NCBI GenBank assembly: GCA_028223755.1
Contig: JAOIUY010000008.1
Coordinates: 50,718-114,717 of the forward strand
Direction: 5' to 3'
DNA: 64,000 nt
DNA from: Pseudomonadales bacterium
Lineage (GTDB): Bacteria; Pseudomonadota; Gammaproteobacteria; Pseudomonadales; UBA7434
Position 1 is the stretch's first letter; every line of letters begins with the position of its first letter. The position numbers and the translations under genes are program-made. Below are positions 36,590 to 44,920 of the stretch, in pieces. Under the pieces are notes generated by a model. It was not told the origin of the DNA, made no database searches, and worked only from the letters and a program-made list of their open reading frames with translations.

Positions 36590-36710
36590 TGTTACCGTAC
36601 ACACTTTTTCGTTTCCCCTTCTCACATTTGAATTTATTTTGTTACCAACCGCTGCGAAAAAATTAGATATGTAACCATTAGGTAACACGAAGAAGTGTAA
36701 ATATGTAACA
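36590..36710 (+). promoter_or_regulatory. Cluster of TGTTAC/GTAACA sites, candidate CbrB upstream activating sequences
   Basis: TGTTAC occurs at 36590-36595 and 36640-36645; the reverse-oriented GTAACM occurs at 36671-36676, 36682-36687 and 36705-36710. The sites lie 75-195 bp upstream of a sigma-54 promoter. TGTTAC is, as I remember it, the core of the CbrB recognition sequence described in Pseudomonas. Confidence 0.6.
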
Positions 36711-36784
36711 TAAAGTGATCAGTAAGACAGTCAAATTGATAAGAAAATCAGGTAAGTTATTGTTTTTTAATAATTTTAAAAACA

Positions 36785-36800
36785 TGGCATACCACGTGCA
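36785..36800 (+). promoter_or_regulatory. Sigma-54 (RpoN) -24/-12 promoter
   Basis: TGGCATACCACGTGCA matches the TGGCACG-N4-TTGCA consensus with GG and GC at exactly the right 12-base separation. The predicted start is near 36811. It lies directly downstream of the CbrB-type sites, as expected for an enhancer-dependent promoter. Confidence 0.7.
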
Positions 36801-36810
36801 ATATTTACAT

Positions 36811-36930
36811 CGCTAATAATAATAATGAAAAGCAAAAAACAATAACAATAAATAAAAGCAAAATATAAGAATATAAAAAGACAACAAGACCTGGATGGGG
36901 AGTTTTCTCCCCGTCGTAATTCTCTTCTAA
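36811..36930 (+). ncRNA. Candidate CrcZ-like Hfq-sequestering small RNA
   Basis: The predicted sigma-54 transcript begins with about 80 nt of A-rich sequence (36815-36889) containing several overlapping AANAANAA motifs (for example at 36815, 36838 and 36844), the element by which CrcZ binds the Hfq/Crc complex. A nine-pair hairpin (36894-36915, GGGGAG/CTCCCC core, TTTT loop) follows, with a moderately U-rich stretch near 36919-36928 that could end the RNA. The position between cbrB and pcnB is the crcZ position in Pseudomonas. It is shorter than Pseudomonas CrcZ (about 400 nt); the 3' end is uncertain and could be further on. Confidence 0.5.
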
Positions 36931-37120
36931 TTCAGCCATCCCAGTGTGTGTTAAACTAGCGTCTTTGCGCCTATATTCGCGTGTTAGTGCCCTATGATTT
37001 ATGCGCTTTACAGCCCAATGCTGTTAAAGTCTCGACTTTAATACAGTGACACCTTATCGCCAGGCATTAAAAAGTCGCTAGATCTAAAGCCACTCACGCC
37101 AATCACATGTCGGTATTTGA

Positions 37121-38524
37121 ATGCTAAAACGGTTGTACAAGTCTTTAACCTCCTCGAGTCAATCAATGGATAGTGGTCAACCACCCACTGAAAATCCCTC
37201 ATCGAGAGAGCAGCAAGCTCCTGAAATTATTTCACGTGATGATCACTGTATTTCGCGCAAGCGCATTAGTAAAAACGCACTGACTGTCATTTATGACTTA
37301 CGTCGTGCTGGCTACGAGGCCTACTTAGTTGGCGGAGGCGTTCGCGATTTACTACTGGAGCGATCACCCAAAGATTTCGATATCGCCACCAACGCTACAC
37401 CAGAACAAGTTCAGCAAACCTTCCGTCGTGCTCGCATTGTCGGAAGACGCTTTCGTATTGCTCATGTTCGCTTTGGTAGAGAAATTATTGAGGTCACCAC
37501 CTTTCGTGGTAGCCATGATCAAGTTGACGAGTCGCAACGTAAAAATAATAAATCACAAACTAACGACCAAGGTATGTTGGTGCGTGACAATGTATACGGC
37601 AGCTTGCACGATGATGCTATGCGCCGTGACTTTACTATTAACGCGCTCTACTACAGCATCGATGGTTTTTCTGTTCTCGATTATACCGGCGGCATAGAAG
37701 ACCTAAAAAAACGCCAAATTCGAATTATCGGTGAAGCCAGCCAGCGCTATGCCGAAGATCCAGTCAGAATGCTAAGAGCGATTCGCTTTAAAGCCAAATT
37801 TGATTTCGAACTCGAGACAAAAACGGCAGCACCTATTCAATCACTCGGACACCTTTTAGCGCAGGTCGCCCCCCCGCGCTTGTTTGATGAGATGATCAAA
37901 TTATTCTTAACTGGCAAAGGTCAAAAAACATTTGAATTACTGGTTGAGTATCGATTATTTGATACGCTATTCCCCTCAACTGCAGCTTTTTTGAATACCA
38001 GCAATGCCGATGGCAACTTCGACTATCAAATGATTGCTAATGCGTTAGCCAACACCGACAAACGCGTGCACAACGGCCAACCTGTGACACCGGCTTTTCT
38101 TTATGCCGCGCTTTTATGGCCGGTTGTTCATCGTGAAGCTGAAAATATTATCACTGATGGTACACCGCGCTTACGCGCACTTCAGCTTGCAGGTCATCAT
38201 GCCGTTGACGCGCAATTATCCACCATCGCTATCCCCAAACGATTCAGTATTCCAATGCGAGAAATCTGGACACTGCAGCAGCGCTTAGAAACCGCTCACG
38301 GCAAACGCGCCATTGCCGTACTAAAGCACCCACGCTTTAGAGCGGCCTATGACTTTTTATTGCTCCGCGAAGAGACCGGCGAATCGGTTAATGATCGAGG
38401 CATATTTTGGACCGAATTACAGAAAGAGCATCCCGTTAATCGCGAGGCGATTCGACAAGCTGACAAAAAACGTCCAAGACGACGCAGAAAACCGTCAAAC
38501 AAGCATCAAGGAGAGAGCGAGTAA
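37121..38524 (+). CDS. pcnB: Poly(A) polymerase I
   Basis: A 467-residue class II nucleotidyltransferase that adds A tails to RNA 3' ends. EAYLVGGGVRDLLLERSPKDFDIATNATPEQV holds the G-rich loop and catalytic DxD pair (KDFDIA); RRARIVGRRFRIAHVRFG and DDAMRRDFTINAL are the next family blocks, and RYAEDPVRMLRAIRF distinguishes PcnB/CCA enzymes. The C-terminus is very basic (KKRPRRRRKPSNKHQ), normal for PcnB RNA binding. The N-terminal 45 residues are a Ser/Gln-rich extension. Its stop codon shares one base with the folK start (TAATG). Confidence 0.95.
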   Translation: MLKRLYKSLTSSSQSMDSGQPPTENPSSREQQAPEIISRDDHCISRKRISKNALTVIYDLRRAGYEAYLVGGGVRDLLLERSPKDFDIATNATPEQVQQTFRRARIVGRRFRIAHVRFGREIIEVTTFRGSHDQVDESQRKNNKSQTNDQGMLVRDNVYGSLHDDAMRRDFTINALYYSIDGFSVLDYTGGIEDLKKRQIRIIGEASQRYAEDPVRMLRAIRFKAKFDFELETKTAAPIQSLGHLLAQVAPPRLFDEMIKLFLTGKGQKTFELLVEYRLFDTLFPSTAAFLNTSNADGNFDYQMIANALANTDKRVHNGQPVTPAFLYAALLWPVVHREAENIITDGTPRLRALQLAGHHAVDAQLSTIAIPKRFSIPMREIWTLQQRLETAHGKRAIAVLKHPRFRAAYDFLLLREETGESVNDRGIFWTELQKEHPVNREAIRQADKKRPRRRRKPSNKHQGESE

Positions 38525-39006
38525 TGCCTACGACAGCCTATATCGGCATCGGAAGCAACATGGACAACCCCATGCAGCAGGTCAACACCGCGCTCCAGTC
38601 ATTATCTACGTTAAAAGGCAGCACATTGTGTCAACAGTCATCAATGTATAGCAGCGACGCTGTAGGGCCCGGACAACAGAACAGTTATATCAATGCGGTT
38701 GCAGAGCTTAATACCGAACTCTCCGCCGAAGCGTTACTCAAGCAGCTGCAAGCCATCGAAGCCGATCACGGCAGAATCCGCAAGCAGCGCTGGGAGCCAA
38801 GACCGCTCGATTTGGATATACTGCTGTTCGGTAATCAGATAATATCAACACCGACATTAAGCGTGCCGCATCCTGAGATGCACAAGCGCCACTTTGTACT
38901 CTACCCGCTGGCAGAAATTGCAACTGAGCTGGTATTGCCCGATGGATGCGCAATATCAGAACTACTGATGCAATGCCCCGTTGGCGAGTTATTGAAAGTC
39001 AAATAA
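38524..39006 (+). CDS. folK: 2-amino-4-hydroxy-6-hydroxymethyldihydropteridine pyrophosphokinase
   Basis: A 160-residue folate enzyme transferring pyrophosphate from ATP to the pterin alcohol. TAYIGIGSNMDNP opens the fold; RKQRWEPRPLDLDILLFG carries the conserved Arg and the two Mg-binding Asp (DLDI); PHPEMHKRHFVLYPLAEIA is the family C-terminal block. It is translationally coupled to pcnB. The product feeds FolP, whose gene also lies in this window (59.1 kb). Confidence 0.95.
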   Translation: MPTTAYIGIGSNMDNPMQQVNTALQSLSTLKGSTLCQQSSMYSSDAVGPGQQNSYINAVAELNTELSAEALLKQLQAIEADHGRIRKQRWEPRPLDLDILLFGNQIISTPTLSVPHPEMHKRHFVLYPLAEIATELVLPDGCAISELLMQCPVGELLKVK

Positions 39007-39087
39007 TTCACTTTGCATAACGTTTTATTAGATAATGTACTTTTAAAAATTTCTGACTAATGACTAAAAGAGTTGCCGATCTAAACA

Positions 39088-39816
39088 ATGCCTGAGTTTA
39101 ATTTTCCTGATGATAATTCTGATAACACACTGCTTGATGCAGATACTCTGGCTGTGTCGGAAATAATTAAAGATAGAGAGATTCCTCGCTTTATCACTAT
39201 CGAAGGACCTATTGGCGTTGGCAAGACGACACTGGCCAAACGACTGGCAGAAAGCTTTAACTATGAAACCATGTTAGAGCGCGCCGAAGAGAATCCATTC
39301 TTAGCCGGCTTTTATAAAAACCGTCGCCAAAATGCATTAGCCACACAATTATTTTTTCTATTCCAACGCGCTCAGCAAATCCAAGATATGCGACAGCAAG
39401 ATTTATTCTCGCCCGTGCGTATCTCTGATTTTTTAATCGAAAAAGATCGTCTCTTTGCCCGCGCCAATTTAGAAGATAACGAATTCACTCTGTACGAACA
39501 GGTCTATTCACAAATCACTATTGATGCGCCTAAGCCAGACTTAGTCATTTATCTACAAGCGCCCGTCGATGCACTCATGGATAGAATACTGCAACGTGGT
39601 ATTTCAGTAGAACGTAATATTGATCGAGACTATCTCGAACTACTCAATGAAGCCTACAGCGAATTTTTTCTTTACTATGATGAAGCACCGCTATTAATTG
39701 TTAATTGCGCTGACATCGACTTCATTAACAACAACGACCATTATTTAACATTAATCGACTATATGCTCAATGTCCGCGGCGGTCGCCACTATTTTAATCC
39801 GACCATCTTTTCTTAA
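39088..39816 (+). CDS. Deoxynucleoside kinase (dNK family)
   Basis: A 242-residue kinase of the deoxyguanosine/deoxyadenosine kinase type. The P-loop is EGPIGVGKTTLAKRLA (39-54); SDFLIEKDRLFA gives the catalytic acidic region and a DR pair; GISVERNIDRDYLELLNEAY is the LID segment. It phosphorylates salvaged deoxynucleosides; base preference cannot be told. The first 30 residues are acidic and variable. This gene between folK and panB is not in the Pseudomonas layout I know, but occurs in other marine Gammaproteobacteria. Confidence 0.85.
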   Translation: MPEFNFPDDNSDNTLLDADTLAVSEIIKDREIPRFITIEGPIGVGKTTLAKRLAESFNYETMLERAEENPFLAGFYKNRRQNALATQLFFLFQRAQQIQDMRQQDLFSPVRISDFLIEKDRLFARANLEDNEFTLYEQVYSQITIDAPKPDLVIYLQAPVDALMDRILQRGISVERNIDRDYLELLNEAYSEFFLYYDEAPLLIVNCADIDFINNNDHYLTLIDYMLNVRGGRHYFNPTIFS

Positions 39817-39860
39817 TTGCCGATTAATTCTTTCTGCCTGTCAATACGGGAATCTAAGCC

Positions 39861-40676
39861 TTGAAATACAGCATACAAACACTCAGACAACGAAAAAGTG
39901 ACCACAGCAAATTTAGCGTGGTTGCTGCTTATGACGCCAGCTTTACTGCAGCAATTAACCAAGCAGAAATAGAAGTTATTTTAGTTGGCGACTCACTCGG
40001 CATGGTCGTTCAAGGGCAAAGCAGTACTGTGCCCGTTACAATAGAACAAATGGTCTACCACACAGAAGCGGTAGCACGAGGCAATGCTTGCGGAGCCTCA
40101 CAAGCATTAGTTATTGCTGATATGCCCTTTATGAGTTACGCCAACACCGAAGATGCATTAGCTAATGCCGCTAAATTAATGCGTGCAGGTGCCAATATGG
40201 TCAAACTAGAGGGTGGTGCATGGCTGGCAGACACAACAGCAAAACTCGTTGAATGCGGCATTCCCGTTTGTGCGCATATTGGTTTAACACCGCAGTCAGT
40301 GAATAAATTAGGTGGCTACAAAGTACAAGGTCGCAGCGATGACCAACAACAGCAATTACTTAACGATGCCAAGGCATTAGATAAAGCAGGTGCTGACTTC
40401 ATTGTATTGGAGTGCATTCCTAAATCGTTAGCGGCAGAAATTACTCAGCATACTGAGTTTTCAACGATTGGCATTGGCGCCGGCTGTGACACTGATGCAC
40501 AAGTGTTAGTTTGCTATGACATGCTAGGGTTAAGCTCAAGTCCTGCAAAATTTGTCAAAAACTTTCTCGCAGAAGGCGAAGCGTCACAGGCGCCGTCTAT
40601 TGTTAACGCCTTTATCGCTTATAAACAAGCCGTAGAAAATAGCAGTTATCCAGCACCAGAACACGAATATCAATAA
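39861..40676 (+). CDS. panB: 3-methyl-2-oxobutanoate hydroxymethyltransferase
   Basis: A 271-residue first enzyme of pantothenate synthesis, forming ketopantoate from ketoisovalerate and methylene-tetrahydrofolate. VAAYDASFTAAINQAEIEVILVGDSLGMV contains the Mg-binding Asp residues, followed by KLEGGAWLADTTAKLVECGIPVCAHIGLTPQSV and, towards the C-terminus, IGIGAGCDTDAQVLVCYDMLG. The start codon is TTG. It lies 44 bp after the deoxynucleoside kinase gene; a tandem repeat begins one base after the stop codon. Confidence 0.95.
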   Translation: MKYSIQTLRQRKSDHSKFSVVAAYDASFTAAINQAEIEVILVGDSLGMVVQGQSSTVPVTIEQMVYHTEAVARGNACGASQALVIADMPFMSYANTEDALANAAKLMRAGANMVKLEGGAWLADTTAKLVECGIPVCAHIGLTPQSVNKLGGYKVQGRSDDQQQQLLNDAKALDKAGADFIVLECIPKSLAAEITQHTEFSTIGIGAGCDTDAQVLVCYDMLGLSSSPAKFVKNFLAEGEASQAPSIVNAFIAYKQAVENSSYPAPEHEYQ

Positions 40677-40786
40677 GCCATTAGCTAAATTTATAAAGAG
40701 CCATTAGCTAAATCTATAAAGAGCCATTAGCTAAATTCATAAAGAACCATTAGCTAGACTTATAAAGCGCCATTAGCTAAAACGAC
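40677..40786 (+). repeat. 23-bp tandem repeat, about 4.6 copies, between panB and panC
   Basis: Units start at 40677, 40700, 40723, 40746 and 40769 (last partial). The consensus is GCCATTAGCTAA followed by ATTTATAAAGA; units 1-3 differ by one or two bases, unit 4 by more. Each contains the palindrome TTAGCTAA or a near version. The period is not a multiple of three and the array is non-coding. A 15-base match to unit 4 (AACCATTAGCTAGAC) recurs at 53736-53750. Confidence 0.9.
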
Positions 40787-40851
40787 AGACGCCAAGCTAA
40801 TTCACTGGCCGATACTAATGGCCAATACTTGATTATTTGAAGACTAATTAA

Positions 40852-41706
40852 ATGCAAACCTTAAACCAAGTTAAGTATCTACGCGCTGCGCTCAATGCAG
40901 ACAAAAACCGTGGCAGCAAAATTGTTTTAGTTCCAACCATGGGCAATCTTCATGAGGGCCACTTACAACTGGTTAGACGCGCTCGCGAAGTCGCCGATAT
41001 TGTTGTTGTCAGTATTTTTGTCAACCCTATGCAATTTGGTGCAACCGAAGATCTTGATAGCTATCCTCGCACATTAACCGAAGACCAAGATAAGCTTGAT
41101 GCCGAAAACGTCGACTATCTATTTATTCCTAATGTCGAAGAAATGTACCCCAATGGCATCGACAATCACACCACGGTCGCCAATGCCAACCTGTCTAATA
41201 TGTTATGCGGCATTCATAGGCCCGGACATTTTCAAGGTGTTTGTACAGTTGTTAATAAATTATTGAACTTAGTGCAGCCATCTGTTGCCGTATTTGGCGA
41301 AAAAGATTTTCAACAACTCGCCATTATTAAGCGTATGGTCTCTGACTTATGCATGCCGATAGATATTATCGGTGTGCCCACTGCTCGCGCACATGATGGT
41401 TTAGCATTAAGTTCTAGGAACCAATATTTGAGTAACATTGATCGGGTTAAAGCCCCTTTGATCTACGAAACATTACAGAAAACACGCGATGCCATCATTG
41501 CCGGTAGCAGACAATATGAAACCTTGTGCGAAACAGCCAAAATCAATCTGAAAGATGCCGGCTTTGACGTCGACTACTTTGATATTCGTGATCAAAACAA
41601 TCTTAGCTTACTAAACAATAATGCCGACAATAAAAAAATAGTTATATTAACGGCCGCATCGTTAGGAAGCACTCGATTGCTAGATAATATTAGAATTGAA
41701 ATTTAA
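40852..41706 (+). CDS. panC: Pantothenate synthetase
   Basis: A 284-residue enzyme joining pantoate and beta-alanine with ATP. VPTMGNLHEGHLQLVRRA contains the HxGH nucleotide-binding motif; VSIFVNPMQFGATEDLDSYPRT and VAVFGEKDFQQLAIIKRMV are diagnostic blocks; LALSSRNQYLS holds the KMSKS-like loop. It is separated from panB by the 175-bp gap with the tandem repeat, rather than overlapping it as is common. No panD is present nearby. acs follows after 12 bp. Confidence 0.96.
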   Translation: MQTLNQVKYLRAALNADKNRGSKIVLVPTMGNLHEGHLQLVRRAREVADIVVVSIFVNPMQFGATEDLDSYPRTLTEDQDKLDAENVDYLFIPNVEEMYPNGIDNHTTVANANLSNMLCGIHRPGHFQGVCTVVNKLLNLVQPSVAVFGEKDFQQLAIIKRMVSDLCMPIDIIGVPTARAHDGLALSSRNQYLSNIDRVKAPLIYETLQKTRDAIIAGSRQYETLCETAKINLKDAGFDVDYFDIRDQNNLSLLNNNADNKKIVILTAASLGSTRLLDNIRIEI

Positions 41707-41718
41707 AAGAGATAAGTT

Positions 41719-43656
41719 ATGAGCAAGCCATCATCCTATCCAATCGATGCCAACTTTAAAGCTAACGCCCACCTTAATCGCGACCAATACGATGCGATGT
41801 ATAAAGCTTCAATTTCTCATCCCGAAATGTTTTGGAACGTGCAAGCAAAAAACTTTTTAACCTGGGATGGCACTTGGAATAAAGTGTGTAAATACGACTT
41901 TCGTAAAGGTGAAACCAATTGGTTTACTGGTGGAAAAATCAATGTCACCACTAACTGTATAGATCGTCATCTCGAAACACGCGCCAATCAAACCGCTATT
42001 ATCTGGGAGGGTGATGAACCCGACCAACAAAAACTGATTACCTATGCCGAATTACATGAAGCTGTTTGCCGACTTGCAAACATATTAAAAAATCGCGGCG
42101 TTAAAAAAGGCGATCGCGTTTGCATTTATATGCCAATGATTCCCGAAGCGGCTTACGCCATGCTTGCCTGCGCACGTATTGGCGCAGTGCACTCGGTTGT
42201 ATTCGGTGGCTTTTCACCGGATGCATTACGTGATCGTATTTTGGATGCTGATTGCCAAACGGTGATTACTGCTGATGAAGGTTTACGTGGCGGCAAAAAA
42301 ATACCGCTTAAAAATAATGTCGATACAGCCGTTGCTGACTGCCCTAATGTACACACCGTATTAGTCGTCCAACATACGCAAGGTGATATCGAATGGCATG
42401 ATAATAATATTTGGTATCACGAAGCCACTGCAGCGGCCGATAAAAACTGTCCAGCAGAATTAATGGATAGCGAAGACCCTCTTTTTGTTCTCTACACCTC
42501 GGGCTCTACCGGAAAACCTAAAGGCGTTATGCATACCACTGCTGGCTACCTGTTAGGTGCGGCCATCACGCATAAATATATTTTTGATTATCATGAAGGC
42601 GATATTTATTGGTGCACTGCCGATGTTGGCTGGATTACCGGCCATTCTTATATTGTCTACGGACCACTGGCTAATGGTGCAACAACATTAATGTTTGAAG
42701 GTGTGCCAACCTATCCAAGTGCGTCACGCTGCTGGGATATTTGCGATAAGCATCAGGTTAATATTTTCTACACTGCACCCACGGCATTAAGAGCACTAAT
42801 GGGAATGGGTAACGAATTCGTTACTCAAACCTCTCGCAGCTCTATTCGCTTGTTAGGTACTGTCGGTGAACCCATTAACCCAGAAGCATGGGAATGGTAT
42901 TACCATGTTGTTGGTGAAGCACGCTGCCCCATTGTTGATACATGGTGGCAAACCGAAACAGGGGCCATCATGATTTCACCACTAGCCGGCGCTATGGATT
43001 TAAAACCTGGTTCAGCAACACTGCCGTTTTTTGGCGTGGAACCTGTATTACTTGATAGTGAAGGTGCAGAAATAGAAGGCGAAGGTGAAGGCAACCTTGT
43101 CATCAGGCAGTCTTGGCCAAGTCAAATTCGCTCTGTCTATGGAGACCATCAACGTTTAATTGATACCTACTTTAGCACTTACCCAGGATACTTTTTTACT
43201 GGCGACGGCGCGCGACGAGATGCCGATGGTTACTACTGGATTACGGGGCGCGTTGATGATGTGCTCAATGTATCAGGCCATCGATTAGGAACTGCAGAAG
43301 TTGAAAGCGCTTTAGTGCTCCACGAAAATATTGCCGAAGCCGCTGTTGTCGGCTACCCACATGATGTAAAAGGACAAGGCATTTATTGCTATGTCACACC
43401 GATGGTAGGTATTGAATTATCCGACGCGCTGAAAAAAGATTTAATAGCGTTAGTGGCAAAAGAGATTGGCGCTATTGCTAAGCCCGATATTATTCAGTGG
43501 GCACCAGGCTTACCGAAAACGCGCTCAGGAAAAATTATGCGTAGAATTTTACGTAAGATTGCAGCTAATGAAATCGATACTCTTGGCGACACCAGCACAT
43601 TAGCCGACCCTGCCGTTGTTGATGATTTAATTGAAAATAGAGTAAATAAAAAATAG
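41719..43656 (+). CDS. acs: Acetyl-CoA synthetase
   Basis: A 645-residue AMP-forming enzyme making acetyl-CoA from acetate. [16 protein letters not shown] (near 263-278) is the ATP/AMP motif; [21 protein letters not shown] and [18 protein letters not shown] are acetyl-CoA-synthetase blocks; [17 protein letters not shown] holds the catalytic Lys that is normally controlled by acetylation. In Pseudomonas an acs paralog lies in the same neighbourhood and acetate use is tied to CbrB/Crc control, so the pairing with cbrB here may be functional. A bidirectional terminator follows. Confidence 0.96.
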   Translation: MSKPSSYPIDANFKANAHLNRDQYDAMYKASISHPEMFWNVQAKNFLTWDGTWNKVCKYDFRKGETNWFTGGKINVTTNCIDRHLETRANQTAIIWEGDEPDQQKLITYAELHEAVCRLANILKNRGVKKGDRVCIYMPMIPEAAYAMLACARIGAVHSVVFGGFSPDALRDRILDADCQTVITADEGLRGGKKIPLKNNVDTAVADCPNVHTVLVVQHTQGDIEWHDNNIWYHEATAAADKNCPAELMDSEDPLFVLYTSGSTGKPKGVMHTTAGYLLGAAITHKYIFDYHEGDIYWCTADVGWITGHSYIVYGPLANGATTLMFEGVPTYPSASRCWDICDKHQVNIFYTAPTALRALMGMGNEFVTQTSRSSIRLLGTVGEPINPEAWEWYYHVVGEARCPIVDTWWQTETGAIMISPLAGAMDLKPGSATLPFFGVEPVLLDSEGAEIEGEGEGNLVIRQSWPSQIRSVYGDHQRLIDTYFSTYPGYFFTGDGARRDADGYYWITGRVDDVLNVSGHRLGTAEVESALVLHENIAEAAVVGYPHDVKGQGIYCYVTPMVGIELSDALKKDLIALVAKEIGAIAKPDIIQWAPGLPKTRSGKIMRRILRKIAANEIDTLGDTSTLADPAVVDDLIENRVNKK

Positions 43657-43675
43657 AAGGTGTAAATAGAGAATC

Positions 43676-43702
43676 TTTTTAGCGGCAGGACGCCGCTAAA
43701 AA
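43676..43702. terminator. Bidirectional terminator between acs and the ParA gene
   Basis: TTTTTAGCGGC / GCCGCTAAAAA, an 11-pair stem with a five-base loop, between two converging genes. The A and T flanks let it work in both directions. Confidence 0.85.
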
Positions 43703-43729
43703 TTTAATCTGAATAAACTATCGGCTTAA

Positions 43730-44494
43730 CTAATTTAACTCGCCGCTATATTCATCCATCGAATCTTCTTCTTGCTGCTGCTCATAATTCATTGACTCTA
43801 AAGATACGAATTTATCTTCCGTTGGCTCAACTTCATCTTCAAGCCCCATCATGGACAACAACTCTTCATCTTCTAAATCAAATAAACCCGTCCACTCCAT
43901 GATCGGTTGCCACTGTGCTAAATCGTTAGCGACACGACCCGGTGGCAAATCAAATAAGGTTAAACCCGCATCGAGTGACTTGATGTAGTTTTGGGTGTCA
44001 CGCAGTGTTGCAATACGCGGCAAGCCGGTTCTATTTAAAAAAGAATCAAAGGTTTTTAAATATTTGGTATTCGCTTTAACACGGTTAGCAATTACGCCAA
44101 TATTCATACTCGTGTTATCTAACCAACCGTTATTGCTCAACGTAACCCATAACCTTAAGGCTGCTTTGATATCGATTGGCGAAGGCGTAATTGGAATAAT
44201 TAACTTATCACAGACACTGGCAATACTATGTGCAGTCGAGATCGCAGCACCGGGCATATCATGGATCATGACATCAAATTCGCCTTCTAAAGATACACCA
44301 TCATAAGCAGCAATAGCCGCTATATCTGCGCATCGACGCGGTCTAGATTTTAACCAATCATGTGATGACTGCTGCTTATCATGATCAGCCAACGCCACAC
44401 GTAAGCCCATTGTTGATGCATACACAGCTAGATGCGTTGCTATCGTGGTTTTGCCGCAACCGCCTTTTGGGTTTAAGAGCACTATATGCTTCAT
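43730..44494 (-). CDS. Orphan ParA-family ATPase
   Basis: A 254-residue MinD/ParA-type ATPase. The deviant Walker A is KGGCGKTT (10-17, with the signature Lys10), followed by LADHDKQQSSHDWLKSRP and MIHDMPG (Walker B/A' regions). The last 50 residues are strongly acidic (Glu/Asp-rich tail to the C-terminus). No ParB or plasmid-type partner is adjacent, so it is probably not the chromosome-partition ParA but a relative placing some other cargo. A good ribosome site (GGAGG) precedes the ATG, and a 10-bp perfect palindrome GCGTTAACGC (44506-44515) overlaps the leader just before it, a plausible operator. Confidence 0.78.
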   Translation of the reverse strand: MKHIVLLNPKGGCGKTTIATHLAVYASTMGLRVALADHDKQQSSHDWLKSRPRRCADIAAIAAYDGVSLEGEFDVMIHDMPGAAISTAHSIASVCDKLIIPITPSPIDIKAALRLWVTLSNNGWLDNTSMNIGVIANRVKANTKYLKTFDSFLNRTGLPRIATLRDTQNYIKSLDAGLTLFDLPPGRVANDLAQWQPIMEWTGLFDLEDEELLSMMGLEDEVEPTEDKFVSLESMNYEQQQEEDSMDEYSGELN

Positions 44495-44505
44495 ATCTCA
44501 CCTCC

Positions 44506-44515
44506 GCGTTAACGC
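44506..44515 (-). promoter_or_regulatory. Perfect palindrome at the ParA gene start
   Basis: GCGTTAACGC ends about 11 bp before the start codon and immediately precedes the GGAGG ribosome site. Autoregulation by ParA-type proteins or another repressor is possible; this is only positional inference. Confidence 0.35.
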
Positions 44516-44861
44516 AGAATTATTTTATTCATTTGGGCATCCGTTTAGGATAAGCCCTTTTATTTCAGACCCTTACAGTCTAGGAAGATTTGAAGCGAAT
44601 TACCGATTAAATGTTGTGAGATTTTCAATAGTTCTTCATATTAGATGCAAAGCATCAGAAAAGAGAATGAGACATAAAAAAATGAGATTTGATACGAATA
44701 GTAATAATAATAAAACGATTAATTGATAAGCAACAAATCAAATAATCGATTATATAAATAGTTTTTAGGATAGTTGGCATTCACCTTTAACAGTAACATT
44801 GCCTTGCTTGGCGTGCAGAATCACCACACTTGTCGATTTTTTTATCCACGTTTAAAGAAAC
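44516..44861. other. Gene-less region between the ParA gene and pnp terminator
   Basis: About 345 bp, A+T-rich, with many ATT/AATAAT stretches and an imperfect inverted AATCGATT-type motif near 44713-44755. It should hold the ParA-gene promoter; I see no reliable promoter, RNA gene or ORF. Confidence 0.3.
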
Positions 44862-44892
44862 AAAAAAAACCCGGGAAAACCCGGGTTTTTTA
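44862..44892 (-). terminator. Rho-independent terminator of the rimP-pnp operon
   Basis: AAAAAACCCGGG / CCCGGGTTTTTT with an AAAA/TTTT loop, 29 bp after the pnp stop codon; symmetric, so it also shields pnp from plus-strand reads. Confidence 0.92.
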
Positions 44893-44920
44893 TTTAACGT
44901 ACTAAGCAATCAAAATCTAA

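Noticed and set aside
36525..37120. Possibility that the sigma-54 promoter only serves pcnB
   Set aside because: Not excluded, but the A-rich AANAANAA tract and following hairpin argue for a separate RNA; kept as an alternative in the finding.
40677..40786. Tandem repeat considered as a CRISPR array
   Set aside because: Units are head-to-tail with no unique spacers and no cas genes nearby.
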